From Williamsia sp. 1135 (lineage in GTDB: Bacteria > Actinomycetota > Actinomycetes > Mycobacteriales > Mycobacteriaceae), in NCBI RefSeq assembly GCF_002095395.1, contig NZ_MJEI01000101.1, positions 62,001 through 126,000 on the forward strand: a DNA stretch of 64,000 nt, given 5' to 3'. The position numbers were made by a program, and so were the translations under genes. This document shows, piece by piece, positions 38,492-47,884 of this stretch; position 1 is the stretch's first letter; each line of letters begins with the position of its first letter. The notes beneath the pieces are model-generated. The model was not told where the DNA came from. It did no database searches and was given only the letters and a program-made list of their open reading frames with translations.

Positions 38492-39100
38492 TCAGGCCCC
38501 GGAAACGGGTATCGGGAGGGTCTTTGGTTTCCATACGGGCCTTACCTTTTCGAACTCAGAAATGGCTTCGACCTGCCGCAATGTCAGTCCGATGTCGTCC
38601 AGACCCTCCATCAGACGCCACTTTGTGTAGTCATCAATTGCAAAGGGCACCACTAAGTCCGCAGCGGTGACCGTCTGATCCTCAAGGCTCACCGTCAATT
38701 CCAGTCCGGGCTGCTCCTCGAGCCGTTTCCAGAGCAACTCGACGTCGGATTGTTCGACCTGAGCGGCCACCAGACCGGCTTTTCCGGCGTTGCCGCGGAA
38801 GATGTCGGCGAATCGGGAGGAGATCACCACCCGAAACCCGAAGTCCGATAACGCCCACACGGCGTGCTCGCGGGACGACCCCGTACCGAAGTCGGGACCG
38901 GCGACCAAGACCGAGCCACGGTCGTACGGCGGGGTGTTCAGGATGAAGTCGGGATCGTTGCGCCAGGCGGCGAACAGGCCGTCTTCAAACCCGGTGCGGG
39001 TCACTCGCTTCAGGTAGACGGCGGGGATGATCTGGTCGGTGTCGACGTTGCCCCGGCGCAGGGGGACGCCGATACCGGTATGGCTGTTGATCGGTTCCAT
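38492..39100 (-). CDS. leuD: 3-isopropylmalate dehydratase small subunit
   Basis: A 202-residue subunit of the isomerase that converts 2- to 3-isopropylmalate in leucine biosynthesis. [40 protein letters not shown] and [20 protein letters not shown] are the swivel-domain signatures. It starts 26 nt after leuC. The gap between leuD and the hupB start is 147 bp. Confidence 0.98.
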   Translation of the reverse strand: MEPINSHTGIGVPLRRGNVDTDQIIPAVYLKRVTRTGFEDGLFAAWRNDPDFILNTPPYDRGSVLVAGPDFGTGSSREHAVWALSDFGFRVVISSRFADIFRGNAGKAGLVAAQVEQSDVELLWKRLEEQPGLELTVSLEDQTVTAADLVVPFAIDDYTKWRLMEGLDDIGLTLRQVEAISEFEKVRPVWKPKTLPIPVSGA

Positions 39101-39126
39101 CGTTGTTTCTCCTTGTCGCCGGGGTT

Positions 39127-40569
39127 TCAGACCGTGGTCACGGGATCGGGCAGATCCGTCGGCGCGGACAGGCGACCACGGATGGCGGTCGCGGCCGCGA
39201 CCGCAGGTGAGACGAGGTGGGTGCGTCCGCCCTTACCCTGCCGCCCTTCGAAATTGCGGTTCGAGGTGGACGCGCAGCGCTCGCCGGGGGCGAGCTGATC
39301 CGGATTCATTCCGAGGCACATCGAGCAGCCGGCCTGCCGCCAGTCGGCTCCGGCCGCGTCGAAGATCGCGCCGAGCCCCTCCTCCTCGGCCTGCACCCGA
39401 ACCTGGGTGGAACCCGGCACGATCAGCATCCGGATGCCCTCGGCGACTCGACGACCCTCCAGGATCTCGGCGACCGCCCGGAGATCCTCGATCCGGCCGT
39501 TGGTGCACGAACCCACGAAAACCGTGTCCACGGGGACGTCACGCAGCGGCGTTCCCGGCTTCAAATCCATGTACTGCAGCGCCTTCTCAGCGGCCGCAGC
39601 CTTGTCCGCATCGGCCATTTCCGAGGGGTCCGGCACCGTCGAACCCAGCGGCGCCCCCTGACCGGGGTTGGTCCCCCAGGTGACGAACGGGGTCAGCGCC
39701 GAGGCATCGATGTGGACCTCGGCGTCGAACTCGGCGTCGGGATCGGTGCGGAGTTCCCGCCAGTTGGCCACGGCGGCATCCCAGTCGGCTCCGGTGGGCG
39801 CGTGCGGGCGGCCCTTGATGTAGTCAAAGGTTATGTCATCGGGTGCAATAAGTCCGGCGCGGGCACCCGCTTCAATGGACATGTTGCACACGGTCATTCG
39901 GGCCTCCATCGACAACTCCTCGATGGCCGAACCGCGGTACTCGAGCACATAGCCTTGTCCGCCACCGGTTCCGATCTGAGCGATGACCGCCAGGATCAGG
40001 TCTTTGCTCGTCACGCCGGGCGGCAGTTCACCGTCGACGGTGATGGCCATGGTCTTGAAGGGCCGGAGGGACAGGGTCTGCGTTGCCATCACGTGCTCGA
40101 CCTCTGAGGTGCCGATCCCCATCGCGATCGCGCCGAACGCACCGTGGGTCGAGGTGTGGCTGTCGCCACAGACGACGGTCATCCCGGGCAGGGTGAGCCC
40201 CAACTGCGGGCCGATGATGTGCACGATGCCCTGACTGGCATCGCCCATGGAGTGCAGACGGATTCCGAACTCTTCACAATTGCGGCGCAGCGTGTCGACC
40301 TGGATGCGCGACACCGGGTCGGCGATGACCTGATCGATGTCGACGGTGGGCACGTTGTGGTCTTCGGTGGCGATCGTGAGGTCGGGACGCCGTACCGGCC
40401 TGCCCGCGAGGCGGAGACCGTCGAACGCCTGCGGGCTCGTCACCTCGTGGACGAGGTGGAGGTCTATGTAGATGAGGTCCGGCTTGCGAGAGACTCCGTC
40501 TCCCTCACCGCGCACCACCACATGTTCTTCCCAAACCTTTTCGGCCAAGGTCAACGGACGTTCGCTCAT
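39127..40569 (-). CDS. leuC: 3-isopropylmalate dehydratase large subunit
   Basis: A 480-residue aconitase-family subunit holding a 4Fe-4S cluster. The cluster cysteines are visible in [10 protein letters not shown] and [34 protein letters not shown] and [12 protein letters not shown] bind substrate. Start ATG 40569 lies 72 bp from the divergent IclR-type regulator gene. Forms an operon with leuD. The palindrome at 40618 in the shared promoter is a likely control site. Confidence 0.98.
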   Translation of the reverse strand: MSERPLTLAEKVWEEHVVVRGEGDGVSRKPDLIYIDLHLVHEVTSPQAFDGLRLAGRPVRRPDLTIATEDHNVPTVDIDQVIADPVSRIQVDTLRRNCEEFGIRLHSMGDASQGIVHIIGPQLGLTLPGMTVVCGDSHTSTHGAFGAIAMGIGTSEVEHVMATQTLSLRPFKTMAITVDGELPPGVTSKDLILAVIAQIGTGGGQGYVLEYRGSAIEELSMEARMTVCNMSIEAGARAGLIAPDDITFDYIKGRPHAPTGADWDAAVANWRELRTDPDAEFDAEVHIDASALTPFVTWGTNPGQGAPLGSTVPDPSEMADADKAAAAEKALQYMDLKPGTPLRDVPVDTVFVGSCTNGRIEDLRAVAEILEGRRVAEGIRMLIVPGSTQVRVQAEEEGLGAIFDAAGADWRQAGCSMCLGMNPDQLAPGERCASTSNRNFEGRQGKGGRTHLVSPAVAAATAIRGRLSAPTDLPDPVTTV

Positions 40570-40617
40570 CGTGATCACCACTTTTCTTGAAGTACCGAGT
40601 TGGGGCTGGCATCTCAG

Positions 40618-40631
40618 TATGCGAGAGCATA
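40618..40631. promoter_or_regulatory. Candidate operator in leuC / IclR-regulator divergent promoter
   Basis: TATGC-GAGA-GCATA is a perfect 5 bp inverted repeat in the 72 bp between leuC and the divergent regulator. TAGTAT (40630-40635) lies 6 nt before the regulator's GTG and would fit a -10 box for a leaderless transcript. IclR-type regulators of leuCD (LtbR, NdgR) are known to bind in this promoter in relatives; the exact site here is inferred. Confidence 0.5.
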
Positions 40632-40641
40632 GTATCGGCTT

Positions 40642-41361
40642 GTGAGAAATGATACCGCATCTCCGGTAGCCAGTGGAATCGGTGTTCTGGACAAATCCGT
40701 GGCCGTTCTGCATGCCGTCGCCGAGGGTCCGTGCAACTTGAACGAGCTCTGCGCGCGCACCGGACTGCCGCGCGCCACCGCACATCGTCTGGCCGTCGGC
40801 CTCGAGACGCATCGGCTCCTCTCCCGGAACACCTCCGGGTTGTGGTGTCCGGGACCGGTTCTGGGCGAGCTGGCGGCCGGGGCCACCGATACCGTTCGCG
40901 AGGCGGCGGCGCTGGTACTGCCGCGGTTGCGCGAGATCACCGGGGAGAGCGTGCAGTTGTACCGCCGGGAAGGCGCCGACAGGATCTGCGTCGCAGCGAT
41001 CGAACCACCGTCCGGTTTGCGGGACACCGTGCCCGTCGGGGCACGACTGCCGATGAACGCCGGGTCGGGCGCCAAGGTCCTGCTCGCATGGGCGGACCCG
41101 GCCACCGCACGGCTCCTTCTGGGCGAGAACGGCTTCAGTGAACGCACGTTGCTCGAGGTCCGGCGGCGCGGCTGGGCACAGAGTGCCGGCGAGCGCGAAC
41201 CGGGCGTGGCGAGCGTCTCGGCGCCCGTGCGCGACAACGGCGGCGAGGTCATCGCGGCGATCTCGGTGTCCGGGCCCATCGACCGCATGGGCCGCCGACC
41301 CGGATCACGATGGGCTGCCGACCTCCTGGCCGCGGCCGACGCCATCAACAAGCGGCTCTAG
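40642..41361 (+). CDS. ndgR: IclR-family regulator of leucine biosynthesis (NdgR/LtbR-like)
   Basis: A 239-residue regulator. The N-terminal winged helix-turn-helix (about 12-70: [40 protein letters not shown]) is followed by an IclR ligand domain with [20 protein letters not shown] and [24 protein letters not shown]. Divergent position to leuCD matches NdgR in streptomycetes and LtbR in corynebacteria, which control leuCD and other amino-acid genes. No ribosome binding site is seen before GTG 40642, so translation is probably leaderless. Confidence 0.9.
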   Translation: MRNDTASPVASGIGVLDKSVAVLHAVAEGPCNLNELCARTGLPRATAHRLAVGLETHRLLSRNTSGLWCPGPVLGELAAGATDTVREAAALVLPRLREITGESVQLYRREGADRICVAAIEPPSGLRDTVPVGARLPMNAGSGAKVLLAWADPATARLLLGENGFSERTLLEVRRRGWAQSAGEREPGVASVSAPVRDNGGEVIAAISVSGPIDRMGRRPGSRWAADLLAAADAINKRL

Positions 41362-41500
41362 CGACGGTTCGCTGCCGCGGCCTCGAGGCAGCGCAACGAC
41401 GACCGGCTGCGGCACTAGGGTGAGTAGCAAAGATCACAACACGATCGGTGTGTGAGCCGTCTACGCGGCGAGATCACACATCGGAGGCGAAAGGACACCT

Positions 41501-42007
41501 GTGGGAACCAACGAGCGCGGCAAGATCGTCATGGCCGAGGACGAGATCACCGAGTTCATCGTCCGCAGCCGCACCGCCACCATGGCGACGGTGTCGGCTC
41601 AGGGCCGGCCACACCTGGTGGCCATGTGGTACGCCGTCATCGACGGCGAGATCTGGTTCGAGACCAAGGCAAAATCTCAGAAGGCCGTGAACATCCGGCG
41701 CAACCCGACGTGCACCGTCATGATCGAGGACGGTCACACCTACGACACCTTGCGCGGGGTGTCCATCGAAGGGAATGCCGAGATCCTCGACGACCCGGAC
41801 TCCATCCTCCGATGTGGAATCAGCGTGTGGGAACGCTACAACGGTCCGTACAGCGAGGAGGTCCGTCCCTTCGTCGATCAGATGATGAACAAACGCGTCG
41901 CCGTTCGCGTCGTCCCCGACCGCACCCGTAGCTGGGACCACCGCAAGCTCGGGCTCCCCGAGATCCCCATCGCCGGTAGCACTGCCGAGTTCCTCGACGT
42001 CAAATAA
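41501..42007 (+). CDS. PPOX-class F420/FMN-dependent oxidoreductase-like protein
   Basis: A 168-residue split-barrel flavin-type protein. EDEITEFIVRSRTATMATVSAQGRP-like start (about 11-36), VAMWYAVIDGEIWFET, NIRRNPTCTVMIEDG and YDTLRGVSIEGNAEIL are typical of actinobacterial PPOX proteins that bind F420 or FMN. The substrate is unknown. GTG 41501 follows AAAGGA by 6 nt. A perfect palindrome terminator lies 18 nt downstream. Confidence 0.8.
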   Translation: MGTNERGKIVMAEDEITEFIVRSRTATMATVSAQGRPHLVAMWYAVIDGEIWFETKAKSQKAVNIRRNPTCTVMIEDGHTYDTLRGVSIEGNAEILDDPDSILRCGISVWERYNGPYSEEVRPFVDQMMNKRVAVRVVPDRTRSWDHRKLGLPEIPIAGSTAEFLDVK

Positions 42008-42025
42008 GTCGACACCGTCTCACCA

Positions 42026-42061
42026 CAACGCCCCGCCCATCGATCGATGGGCGGGGCGTTG
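42026..42061. terminator. Bidirectional terminator, 36-nt perfect palindrome
   Basis: CAACGCCCCGCCCATCGA and its exact complement make an uninterrupted 18 bp inverted repeat with no spacer, between two convergent genes (stops at 42007 and 42079). Weak T-containing ends (GTTG) follow on both sides. A terminator for both directions is the simplest reading. Confidence 0.8.
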
Positions 42062-42078
42062 TCCGTTGGTGACGAGGG

Positions 42079-42303
42079 TCAGCTGTCCAGCTTCGCCGCG
42101 ATCTCGTCGATGATCGGATCGTCGTCGCCGGCCGCTTTCACCTGATCGCGCCACTGTCGCACCTGCGCGTCACGTGACCGGATCTCGGCCGAGGTGTCCG
42201 ACGTCTCATTACCGGCTTCGTCCGACGCCATGTCCGGTGACACCGACTCGACCTTCAGGTCGAGTTCGGCCAGCAACTCGTTTTTTGTCAGCTTCTTGGT
42301 CAT
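42079..42303 (-). CDS. Small conserved hypothetical protein
   Basis: A 74-residue acidic, helical protein from ATG 42303 (MTKKLTKNELLAELDLKVES ... DPIIDEIAAKLDS); the open frame also reaches ATG 42339. No motif, signal peptide or Cys. It ends right beside the terminator palindrome and starts 64 nt after the lipoprotein gene stop, on the same strand. I do not recognise a family. Confidence 0.55.
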   Translation of the reverse strand: MTKKLTKNELLAELDLKVESVSPDMASDEAGNETSDTSAEIRSRDAQVRQWRDQVKAAGDDDPIIDEIAAKLDS

Positions 42304-42367
42304 CGCCCAATCCTGCGCCACCGCACGGCGTTGGTTCAACCCGGACCGGGACCGACCCCCTACACGA

Positions 42368-42796
42368 TCAGAAACCCAGCTGAGCCCGGACCTCGGTCCA
42401 CTGCCCGTCGAGTGGCAGCGTCCAGCATTCGGGTTCGATCGAGCTGTTGGTGCAGCCCGCCGCCTTCCACTCGTCGTATGCGATGTCCCAGCCGGCTATG
42501 GATTCGAACAGTTCGGAACGCAGCAACGACGGCTCGAGGTTTTCCGCACTCGACCGGATCGCGTGCATGACGGTGTCGCGACCGACCAGGCAATCGCCGC
42601 GAGCGGCGGTGTTCTGGCAGATCGCCTTGTCGAAGGCGAGCTCATCTGCGAACTGCTGGGCGAGCTCTTCGGGCGTCGTGACGATGACACCGGCCGATGA
42701 CCCACCGAGCGCCAGTGGTTCATCAGTGGTGTTGCCGCACGCGGCCAGCAACGGGATCGCTGCGGCAACGACCAACAACCTGAACGAGAGCTTCAT
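42368..42796 (-). CDS. Putative lipoprotein
   Basis: A 142-residue exported protein from ATG 42796 (ATG 42811 is also possible). MKLSFRLLVVAAAIPLLAAC is a lipoprotein signal peptide with lipobox LAAC, so it should be anchored to the outer face of the membrane. The mature part has four further Cys (AICQNTAARGDC, AAGCTNSSIEPEC), likely two disulfides. No known domain. The small hypothetical gene follows on the same strand. Confidence 0.7.
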   Translation of the reverse strand: MKLSFRLLVVAAAIPLLAACGNTTDEPLALGGSSAGVIVTTPEELAQQFADELAFDKAICQNTAARGDCLVGRDTVMHAIRSSAENLEPSLLRSELFESIAGWDIAYDEWKAAGCTNSSIEPECWTLPLDGQWTEVRAQLGF

Positions 42797-42988
42797 GCGC
42801 GGAATTGTCACACAGGGTCGTCCGCGTCAACGACTCGTGATCAGGGCTAACCAAGTTGCGCCACAGGCGATTTGCCGAATTCGCCCACAATCGTGACCGT
42901 GAGAATCAGATGTACACATTCCGAGGCCGCTCAGCTGATCGCCTCCGCTCGGCCACCGTGGCCGCTCAGGGACTTGTAGAGCAGACAA

Positions 42989-43027
42989 AGAGAGACCCTC
43001 CCCTGCAGTGCAGGAGAGGGTCTCTCT
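42989..43027 (-). terminator. Terminator hairpin after tRNA-Glu
   Basis: AGAGAGACCCTC and GAGGGTCTCTCT with inner CCTGCA/TGCAGG form a long stem with one internal mismatch, 5 nt after the tRNA-Glu 3' end, followed on the minus strand by TTTGTC. Good intrinsic terminator for the gltX-tRNA direction. Confidence 0.85.
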
Positions 43028-43031
43028 GTTG

Positions 43032-43104
43032 TAGCCCCGACGGGATTCGAACCCGCGCTACCGCCTTGAGAGGGCGGCGTCCTAGGCCACTAGACGACGG
43101 GGCC
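43032..43104 (-). tRNA. tRNA-Glu (CTC anticodon)
   Basis: A 73-nt cloverleaf without encoded CCA. The acceptor stem GGCCCCG pairs with CGGGGCT (one G-T), the anticodon stem CCGCC/GGCGG encloses loop CTCTCAA with anticodon CTC, and the T arm is GCGGG-TTCGAAT-CCCGT. Discriminator A. It lies 27 nt after tRNA-Gln on the same strand, downstream of gltX. Confidence 0.96.
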
Positions 43105-43131
43105 AAGCTGACTCAGCTTACGCTGTAGTCG

Positions 43132-43203
43132 CTGGGGTACCAGGACTCGAACCTAGAATGGCGGTACCAGAAACCGCTGTGTTGCCAATTACACCATACC
43201 CCA
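43132..43203 (-). tRNA. tRNA-Gln (CTG anticodon)
   Basis: A 72-nt cloverleaf. The acceptor stem TGGGGTA pairs with TACCCCA, the anticodon loop TTCTGGT gives CTG, and the T arm contains GGTTCGAGTCC. Discriminator G, no encoded CCA. Downstream of gltX on the same strand. In actinobacteria this tRNA is first charged with Glu by GltX and then amidated by GatCAB. Confidence 0.95.
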
Positions 43204-43304
43204 ATAAGTACTTCTCACCCGCTCGCGCTGCGGCGAAAAGTGCCGAGAAGAAGAGTATCAAACCCCTCGGCTGAACCAACAATCGCCAGGTCAGAAGCCC
43301 TTTT

Positions 43305-44777
43305 TCAGGCGATGTCCGCGCGTGCGGCCCGGAGCCTGGCGAGGGTCCGGTCGCGGCCGAGCAGCTCCAGGGATTCGAACAGCGGCGGACTGATGTGCGA
43401 CCCCGTCACCGCGACCCGCACCGGACCGAATGCCTTCCTCGGCTTGAGTTCGAGCTTGTCCACCAGCGCGTCCTTGAGGGCGCTCTCGATGCCCTCAGTG
43501 GCCCACTGATCGACTGCCGACAGCGCCTCGATGGTCGCGTCCAGTACAGGCCCCGCATCCGCTCCGAGGTTCTTACGCGCGGCTGCCTCGTCGACGGTGA
43601 AATCGGCATCGCCGACGTAGAGGAACGCGATGAGTCCCCACGCGTCGCCGAGAACCTGAATGCGTGTCTGCACCAGATCTGCGATCACCGCAAATTGCGT
43701 GTCATCGATGGGCTCGCTCAGTTGCCCGGCGTTGATCAGGAACGCCCGCAGGCGACCCGCGAAGTCTGCTGGCGTGAGTCTGCGCAGATGCTCTGCGTTG
43801 ATCGCATCGGCCTTCTTCTGATCGAAGCGTGCCGGGTTCGAATTGACCTGACGCACGTCGAAGGCGGCGATCATCTCGTCGAGGCTGAAGATGTCGTGGT
43901 CGTCGGCGATACCCCAGCCGAGCAGTGCCAGGTAGTTGAGCAACCCCTCGGGGATGAACCCGCGATCGCGGTGATGGAACAGGTTCGACTGCGGATCCCG
44001 CTTGGACAGCTTCTTGTTGCCCTCCCCCATCACGAATGGGAGGTGGCCGAATTGCGGTGTCCCCTTGGCGATCCCGATGCGAGTGAGCGCCTCGTACAGG
44101 GCGATCTGGCGCGGGGTCGAGGAGAGCAGGTCTTCACCGCGCAACACATGGGTGATGTCCATCAGGGCGTCATCGACAGGATTGACCAACGTGTACAACG
44201 GATCCCCGTTGCCGCGGGTGAGCGCGAAGTCGGGAACGGTGCCTGCCTTGATGGTGGTCGTTCCGCGCACGAGGTCATCCCACTCGATGTCGTGGTCGGG
44301 CATCCGGAGCCGCACCACGGCGGGCCTGCCCTCGTCGCGATACGCCTGCTTCTGCTCGGCCGTCAGTTCCCGATCGAAATTGTCGTAACCCAGTTTCGGA
44401 TTGCGGCCTGCGGCGAGGTGCCGGGCCTCGACCTCTTCGGCGGTCGAAAACGCCTCGTACGCCTCACCGGCGTCGAGGAGCTTCGCGACGACCTCGAGGT
44501 GCTGTGGCTTGCGCAACGACTGCCGGTACGGCTCGTAGGGTCCGCCGACCTCGGGCCCTTCGTCCCAGTCCAGACCGAGCCAGCGCAGGGCATCGAGAAT
44601 CGCCTGGTACGACTCCTCGCTGTCGCGGGCGGCGTCGGTGTCCTCGATGCGGAAGACAAACGTGCCACCGGTGTGCCGGGCGTGCGCGAAGTTGAACAGC
44701 GCAGTGCGCACCAGCCCGACATGCGGGGTGCCGGTCGGGGACGGACAGAAACGGACGCGGACCTGCGAATCACTCAT
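43305..44777 (-). CDS. gltX: Glutamyl-tRNA synthetase (probably non-discriminating)
   Basis: A 490-residue class I synthetase. The HIGH-type motif is [19 protein letters not shown] at about 9-28, [14 protein letters not shown] follows, and the KMSKS-type motif is [11 protein letters not shown] at about 250. The C-terminal helical anticodon-binding domain is complete. ATG 44777 was chosen because the family begins [16 protein letters not shown]. Upstream on the same strand are the hydrolase and FAH genes; tRNA-Gln and tRNA-Glu lie just downstream, and gatB at 61152 supports charging of both tRNAs. Confidence 0.97.
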   Translation of the reverse strand: MSDSQVRVRFCPSPTGTPHVGLVRTALFNFAHARHTGGTFVFRIEDTDAARDSEESYQAILDALRWLGLDWDEGPEVGGPYEPYRQSLRKPQHLEVVAKLLDAGEAYEAFSTAEEVEARHLAAGRNPKLGYDNFDRELTAEQKQAYRDEGRPAVVRLRMPDHDIEWDDLVRGTTTIKAGTVPDFALTRGNGDPLYTLVNPVDDALMDITHVLRGEDLLSSTPRQIALYEALTRIGIAKGTPQFGHLPFVMGEGNKKLSKRDPQSNLFHHRDRGFIPEGLLNYLALLGWGIADDHDIFSLDEMIAAFDVRQVNSNPARFDQKKADAINAEHLRRLTPADFAGRLRAFLINAGQLSEPIDDTQFAVIADLVQTRIQVLGDAWGLIAFLYVGDADFTVDEAAARKNLGADAGPVLDATIEALSAVDQWATEGIESALKDALVDKLELKPRKAFGPVRVAVTGSHISPPLFESLELLGRDRTLARLRAARADIA

Positions 44778-44826
44778 GATGCCCAGGCTATCGCCCACGG
44801 CCCGCCGCTTCACCGACCGGGCGCAC

Positions 44827-45654
44827 TCACCTCACGTTCGCCCGGAGGAAGTCGATGAGCAACGCGTTGACCTCGTCCGGTTGCTCCAGATAGCCGTAGT
44901 GCCCGGCCTCGGCGACTTCCCGGTATGTCGCACCGGGTATCGCATCCGCGACCTCTTTCGCGAGGTGCGGCGGCAGCGTCCGATCGTCGGCGAAACCGAT
45001 CACCAACGCCGGCCGGGAGATCCCTGCGTACGCGGCAGTCCGGTTCGCCTCGCCCTCGTGCAGTTGGAGTTGGGCCCGTACGCCTGCGGTGACCTCCTGG
45101 CCGGAGAACTCGATCACGTCCAGCCAGTCGCGCACCTTCGTGTCGTCGTCGAGCGTGTGCCGGGACAGGTTGAGATGCGCGGTGATCGCGGCGTGATAGC
45201 GCGGCGGCAGCGTGATCTTCTTGTCGTACAGTTCGCGCTCCCCGACGGAGATCGACTCCTGCAGGGGACCGCTCCGCGCGTACGTCGCGATCATCGCCAC
45301 GCAGTTCACGACATCGGGCCGGGCGAGAGCGAGCTCCTGGGTGATCTTGGCGCCCAACGAGGTTCCGATCACGGCCGCAGGACCAGCACCGAGATGCTCG
45401 ATGAGCGCAGCGGTGTCGGCCACCATGTCGGCGATCGTGAATCCAGCGGGACACTCACTCGACGGCGCGATACCGCGGTTGTCGAACGTGACGACTCGAT
45501 ACCCGGCCTTGACCAGGGCCGGCTGCTGATTGGCTTTCCATACGCGGCCTGGACTGCCGGTGCCCATCACCATCACCACGAGCGGCCCTTCGCCGGAGTC
45601 CTCGTAGCTGATCGTAATACCGTTGACCTGAGCGGTTTTGGGTTGCTGACGCAC
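44827..45654 (-). CDS. Alpha/beta hydrolase
   Basis: A 275-residue protein with the alpha/beta hydrolase fold. [15 protein letters not shown] is the oxyanion region, [10 protein letters not shown] follows, the nucleophile elbow is [12 protein letters not shown] (Ser in GTSLG), and [13 protein letters not shown] gives the catalytic His. No signal peptide. GTG 45654 lies 4 nt after the FAH gene stop, so the two are co-transcribed; gltX starts 49 nt downstream. The neighbour suggests a meta-cleavage type of degradation, but the substrate is unknown. Confidence 0.83.
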   Translation of the reverse strand: MRQQPKTAQVNGITISYEDSGEGPLVVMVMGTGSPGRVWKANQQPALVKAGYRVVTFDNRGIAPSSECPAGFTIADMVADTAALIEHLGAGPAAVIGTSLGAKITQELALARPDVVNCVAMIATYARSGPLQESISVGERELYDKKITLPPRYHAAITAHLNLSRHTLDDDTKVRDWLDVIEFSGQEVTAGVRAQLQLHEGEANRTAAYAGISRPALVIGFADDRTLPPHLAKEVADAIPGATYREVAEAGHYGYLEQPDEVNALLIDFLRANVR

Positions 45655-45658
45655 TTCC

Positions 45659-46432
45659 CTACCCCCTATCGGCGACCGGGTTGGTGAGTGTTCCGATACC
45701 TTCGATCGTCACACTGACCTTCTGACCGGCGTCCATCGGTCCGATACCTTCCGGGGTTCCCGTGAGGATGACGTCGCCGGGCAAGAGCGTCATGACCGCA
45801 CTGATCCATTCCACGATCTCACCGACGTCGTGCAGCAATAGACTCGTACGGCTCCGCTGCTTGACCTCACCGTCGAGCTCGGTGCGGATCTCCAGATCGC
45901 TGGGATCGAGCTCTGTTTCGATCCATGGGCCCAGCGGGCAGAAGGTGTCGTGCCCCTTGCCACGCGTCCATTGCCCGTCGGCCTTCTGCTGATCGCGGGC
46001 GGTGACGTCGTTGCCGATGGTGTACCCGAGGATGACGTCTTTGGCCGCCGAAGCCTTCACGTCGCGGCACGGCCGACCGATCACGATCGCCAATTCGCCC
46101 TCGTAGTCGACGCGATCGGAGGATTTCGGGCGCAGGATGGGTACCTGTGGTCCGATGATCGAGGTGTTCGGCTTGATGAAGATCACCGGATTCTCCGGCG
46201 CCTCGCCACCCATTTCAGCAGCATGAGCCGCGTAGTTCTTACCGATACAGATCACCTTGCTGGCGAGAATCGGCGCCAGCAACCGGGTGTCGGCGAGGGG
46301 CCAACTCCGCCCGGTGAAGGTGGGTGTACCGAAGGGATGTTCGGCGATTTCACGTGCCGTCTCGGCACCGTCCTCACCCTCGATACTGACAAAGGCGACC
46401 CCGTCGGGGCTGGCAATTCGACCTAGACGCAT
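45659..46432 (-). CDS. Fumarylacetoacetate hydrolase family protein
   Basis: A 257-residue FAH-fold enzyme. Metal-binding and active-site segments are CIGKNYAAHAAEMGG, NPVIFIKPNTSIIGP, RVDYEGELAIVIGRPCRD, and GYTIGNDVTARDQQ, with TGTPEGIGPMDAGQ near the end. Family members hydrolyse or isomerise C-C bonds in aromatic degradation (for example 2-hydroxyhepta-2,4-diene-dioate isomerase); the precise reaction cannot be read. ATG 46432 fits the family start MRLGRIASPDG. It heads an operon with an alpha/beta hydrolase. Confidence 0.87.
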   Translation of the reverse strand: MRLGRIASPDGVAFVSIEGEDGAETAREIAEHPFGTPTFTGRSWPLADTRLLAPILASKVICIGKNYAAHAAEMGGEAPENPVIFIKPNTSIIGPQVPILRPKSSDRVDYEGELAIVIGRPCRDVKASAAKDVILGYTIGNDVTARDQQKADGQWTRGKGHDTFCPLGPWIETELDPSDLEIRTELDGEVKQRSRTSLLLHDVGEIVEWISAVMTLLPGDVILTGTPEGIGPMDAGQKVSVTIEGIGTLTNPVADRG

Positions 46433-46511
46433 GGTCGCCACACTATCGCACCAGCGGTGTCTCAACCTGCGGGAGACCGGCTTGGCCGAACCGGTGGGGT
46501 GTTTTAGAATG

Positions 46512-46541
46512 TGGTCATCGTATTCCACATATTGAGATCTG
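46512..46541 (+). promoter_or_regulatory. Inverted repeat upstream of MFS gene, candidate operator
   Basis: ATGTGG and CCACAT flank a 10-nt spacer in the short leader before the MFS transporter, within the 123 bp divergent region to the FAH gene. The half-site resembles those of GntR-type regulators, but none is encoded nearby. Confidence 0.4.
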
Positions 46542-46555
46542 AGGAGGTTCGCATC

Positions 46556-47758
46556 ATGCCCACCGACACCCGACGCTGGGTGATGCTCGCAGCCTCCCTC
46601 CTCGGCGCGATGGCGACCACCTGTGTCGTCAGCGGAGTCGCGTTCCTCATCCCGGAATTGCACAGGACCGAAGACCTGTCGCTGGCCCAGGCATCCACTC
46701 TGGCAGCAGTACCCATGGTCGGATTGCTGCTGTCGACGATTGCGTGGGGATTCGCGTTGGACCGTTTCGGTGAACGCCGAATCCTGTTGCTGTCGCTGAC
46801 CCTGACGGTCGTCGCGACCGGATCGGCATGCCTGGCAGACGCACTCGACGCGTCAGAGTTCGTCCTGGGCGCCCTGCTGCTCGTCGCCGGCATCACGTCC
46901 GCGGCAACCAACGGCGCCGGTGGCCGGATCGTGGTCGGCTGGTTCCCGCCCGAGCGTCGCGGTACGGCCATGGGCGTCCGGCAGATGGCACAGCCGCTGG
47001 GTATCGGGGTCTGCGCCCTGACCATGCCCGTGCTGGCTGAAAAATACGGCGTGACAGCGGGTTTGGCTGTTCCCTTTGTTGTGACGATCCTCGCCACGAT
47101 CTTTGTCGCGGCGGTGATCATCGACCCGCCCCGCGAGAAGATGGCCGATGGATCGGCGATCACGTCACCGAACCCCTACCGGGGAAGCACTTTCTTGCCG
47201 CGAGTGCACGGGGTGAGCATCCTGCTGTCGATCCCCCAATCGATGCTCTGGACGTTCGTTCCGGCATGGCTGATCGTGCAGCACGAGTGGTCGGCGCTGA
47301 CCGCCGGCGTCCTGGTGACGATCAGCCAGGTGCTCGGCGCCTTCGGTCGCATCGCGGCAGGCCGATGGTCGGATTCATGGGGCTCTCGAACCAAACCCAT
47401 CCGGCTCATCGCCATCGGCGCAACGGCATCGGTGGGCCTGTTGGCGTTCACCGACTGGCTCGACAGCCCGACCGCCGCCCTCGTCATGGTGGTCGCGAGT
47501 GTGATCACGGTGGCGGACAACGGATTGGCGTTCACGGCCATCGCCGAGTTCGCCGGTCCGCAGTGGAGTGGCCGCGGCCTGGCCATACAGAACACCGGGC
47601 AGTACCTCTGGATGGCGGCGTCCACCCCGGTATTCGGGTTGGCGATCGGCGCGTTCGGCTACCCGGCGGCGTTCCTGCTCTCAGCAGCCGCACCCGCGGT
47701 CGCGATCGGTCTGGTGCCGGCGGACGAAGAACGAAAGACCGCGGTCACCGTGTCCTGA
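46556..47758 (+). CDS. Major facilitator superfamily transporter
   Basis: A 400-residue inner-membrane protein with about 12 hydrophobic segments. WGFALDRFGERRILLLSL between segments 2 and 3 is the MFS signature loop, and GRIAAGRWSDSWGSRTKP is its second-half copy. ATG 46556 is preceded by GAGGAGG, deciding the start over the longer open frame at 46511. Substrate unknown. A homologue lies between the FAH gene and leuB in M. tuberculosis. It converges with leuB, separated by palindromic element B2. Confidence 0.88.
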   Translation: MPTDTRRWVMLAASLLGAMATTCVVSGVAFLIPELHRTEDLSLAQASTLAAVPMVGLLLSTIAWGFALDRFGERRILLLSLTLTVVATGSACLADALDASEFVLGALLLVAGITSAATNGAGGRIVVGWFPPERRGTAMGVRQMAQPLGIGVCALTMPVLAEKYGVTAGLAVPFVVTILATIFVAAVIIDPPREKMADGSAITSPNPYRGSTFLPRVHGVSILLSIPQSMLWTFVPAWLIVQHEWSALTAGVLVTISQVLGAFGRIAAGRWSDSWGSRTKPIRLIAIGATASVGLLAFTDWLDSPTAALVMVVASVITVADNGLAFTAIAEFAGPQWSGRGLAIQNTGQYLWMAASTPVFGLAIGAFGYPAAFLLSAAAPAVAIGLVPADEERKTAVTVS

Positions 47759-47804
47759 GTGACCGAACTCAGGTTGAGCTCCGCTTCGCTTCGTCTCCAA
47801 AAAA

Positions 47805-47868
47805 TTCGCGCCACCTGCATGCGAACGCGCCAGTTGCAGCTGGCGCGAACGCACGGAGGTGGCGCGAA
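47805..47868. repeat. 64-nt palindromic element B, copy 2
   Basis: TTCGCGCCACCT and AGGTGGCGCGAA form the arms (extended to 14 bp with AATT ends), with an inner CGCGCCAG-TTGCAG-CTGGCGCG hairpin of 8 bp. It has the same length as the copy at 19816-19879 and matches it at 52 of 64 positions. It lies between convergent genes and ends 16 nt from the leuB stop, the same distance as copy 1 from its minus-strand neighbour. Confidence 0.85.
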
Positions 47869-47884
47869 TTCGGTTCGGAGGGGT

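Noticed and set aside
42856-43128. 90-residue plus-strand open frame ending SPDGIRTRATALRGRR...
   Set aside because: It is the antisense reading of tRNA-Glu and its terminator, a common false gene; no ribosome binding site.
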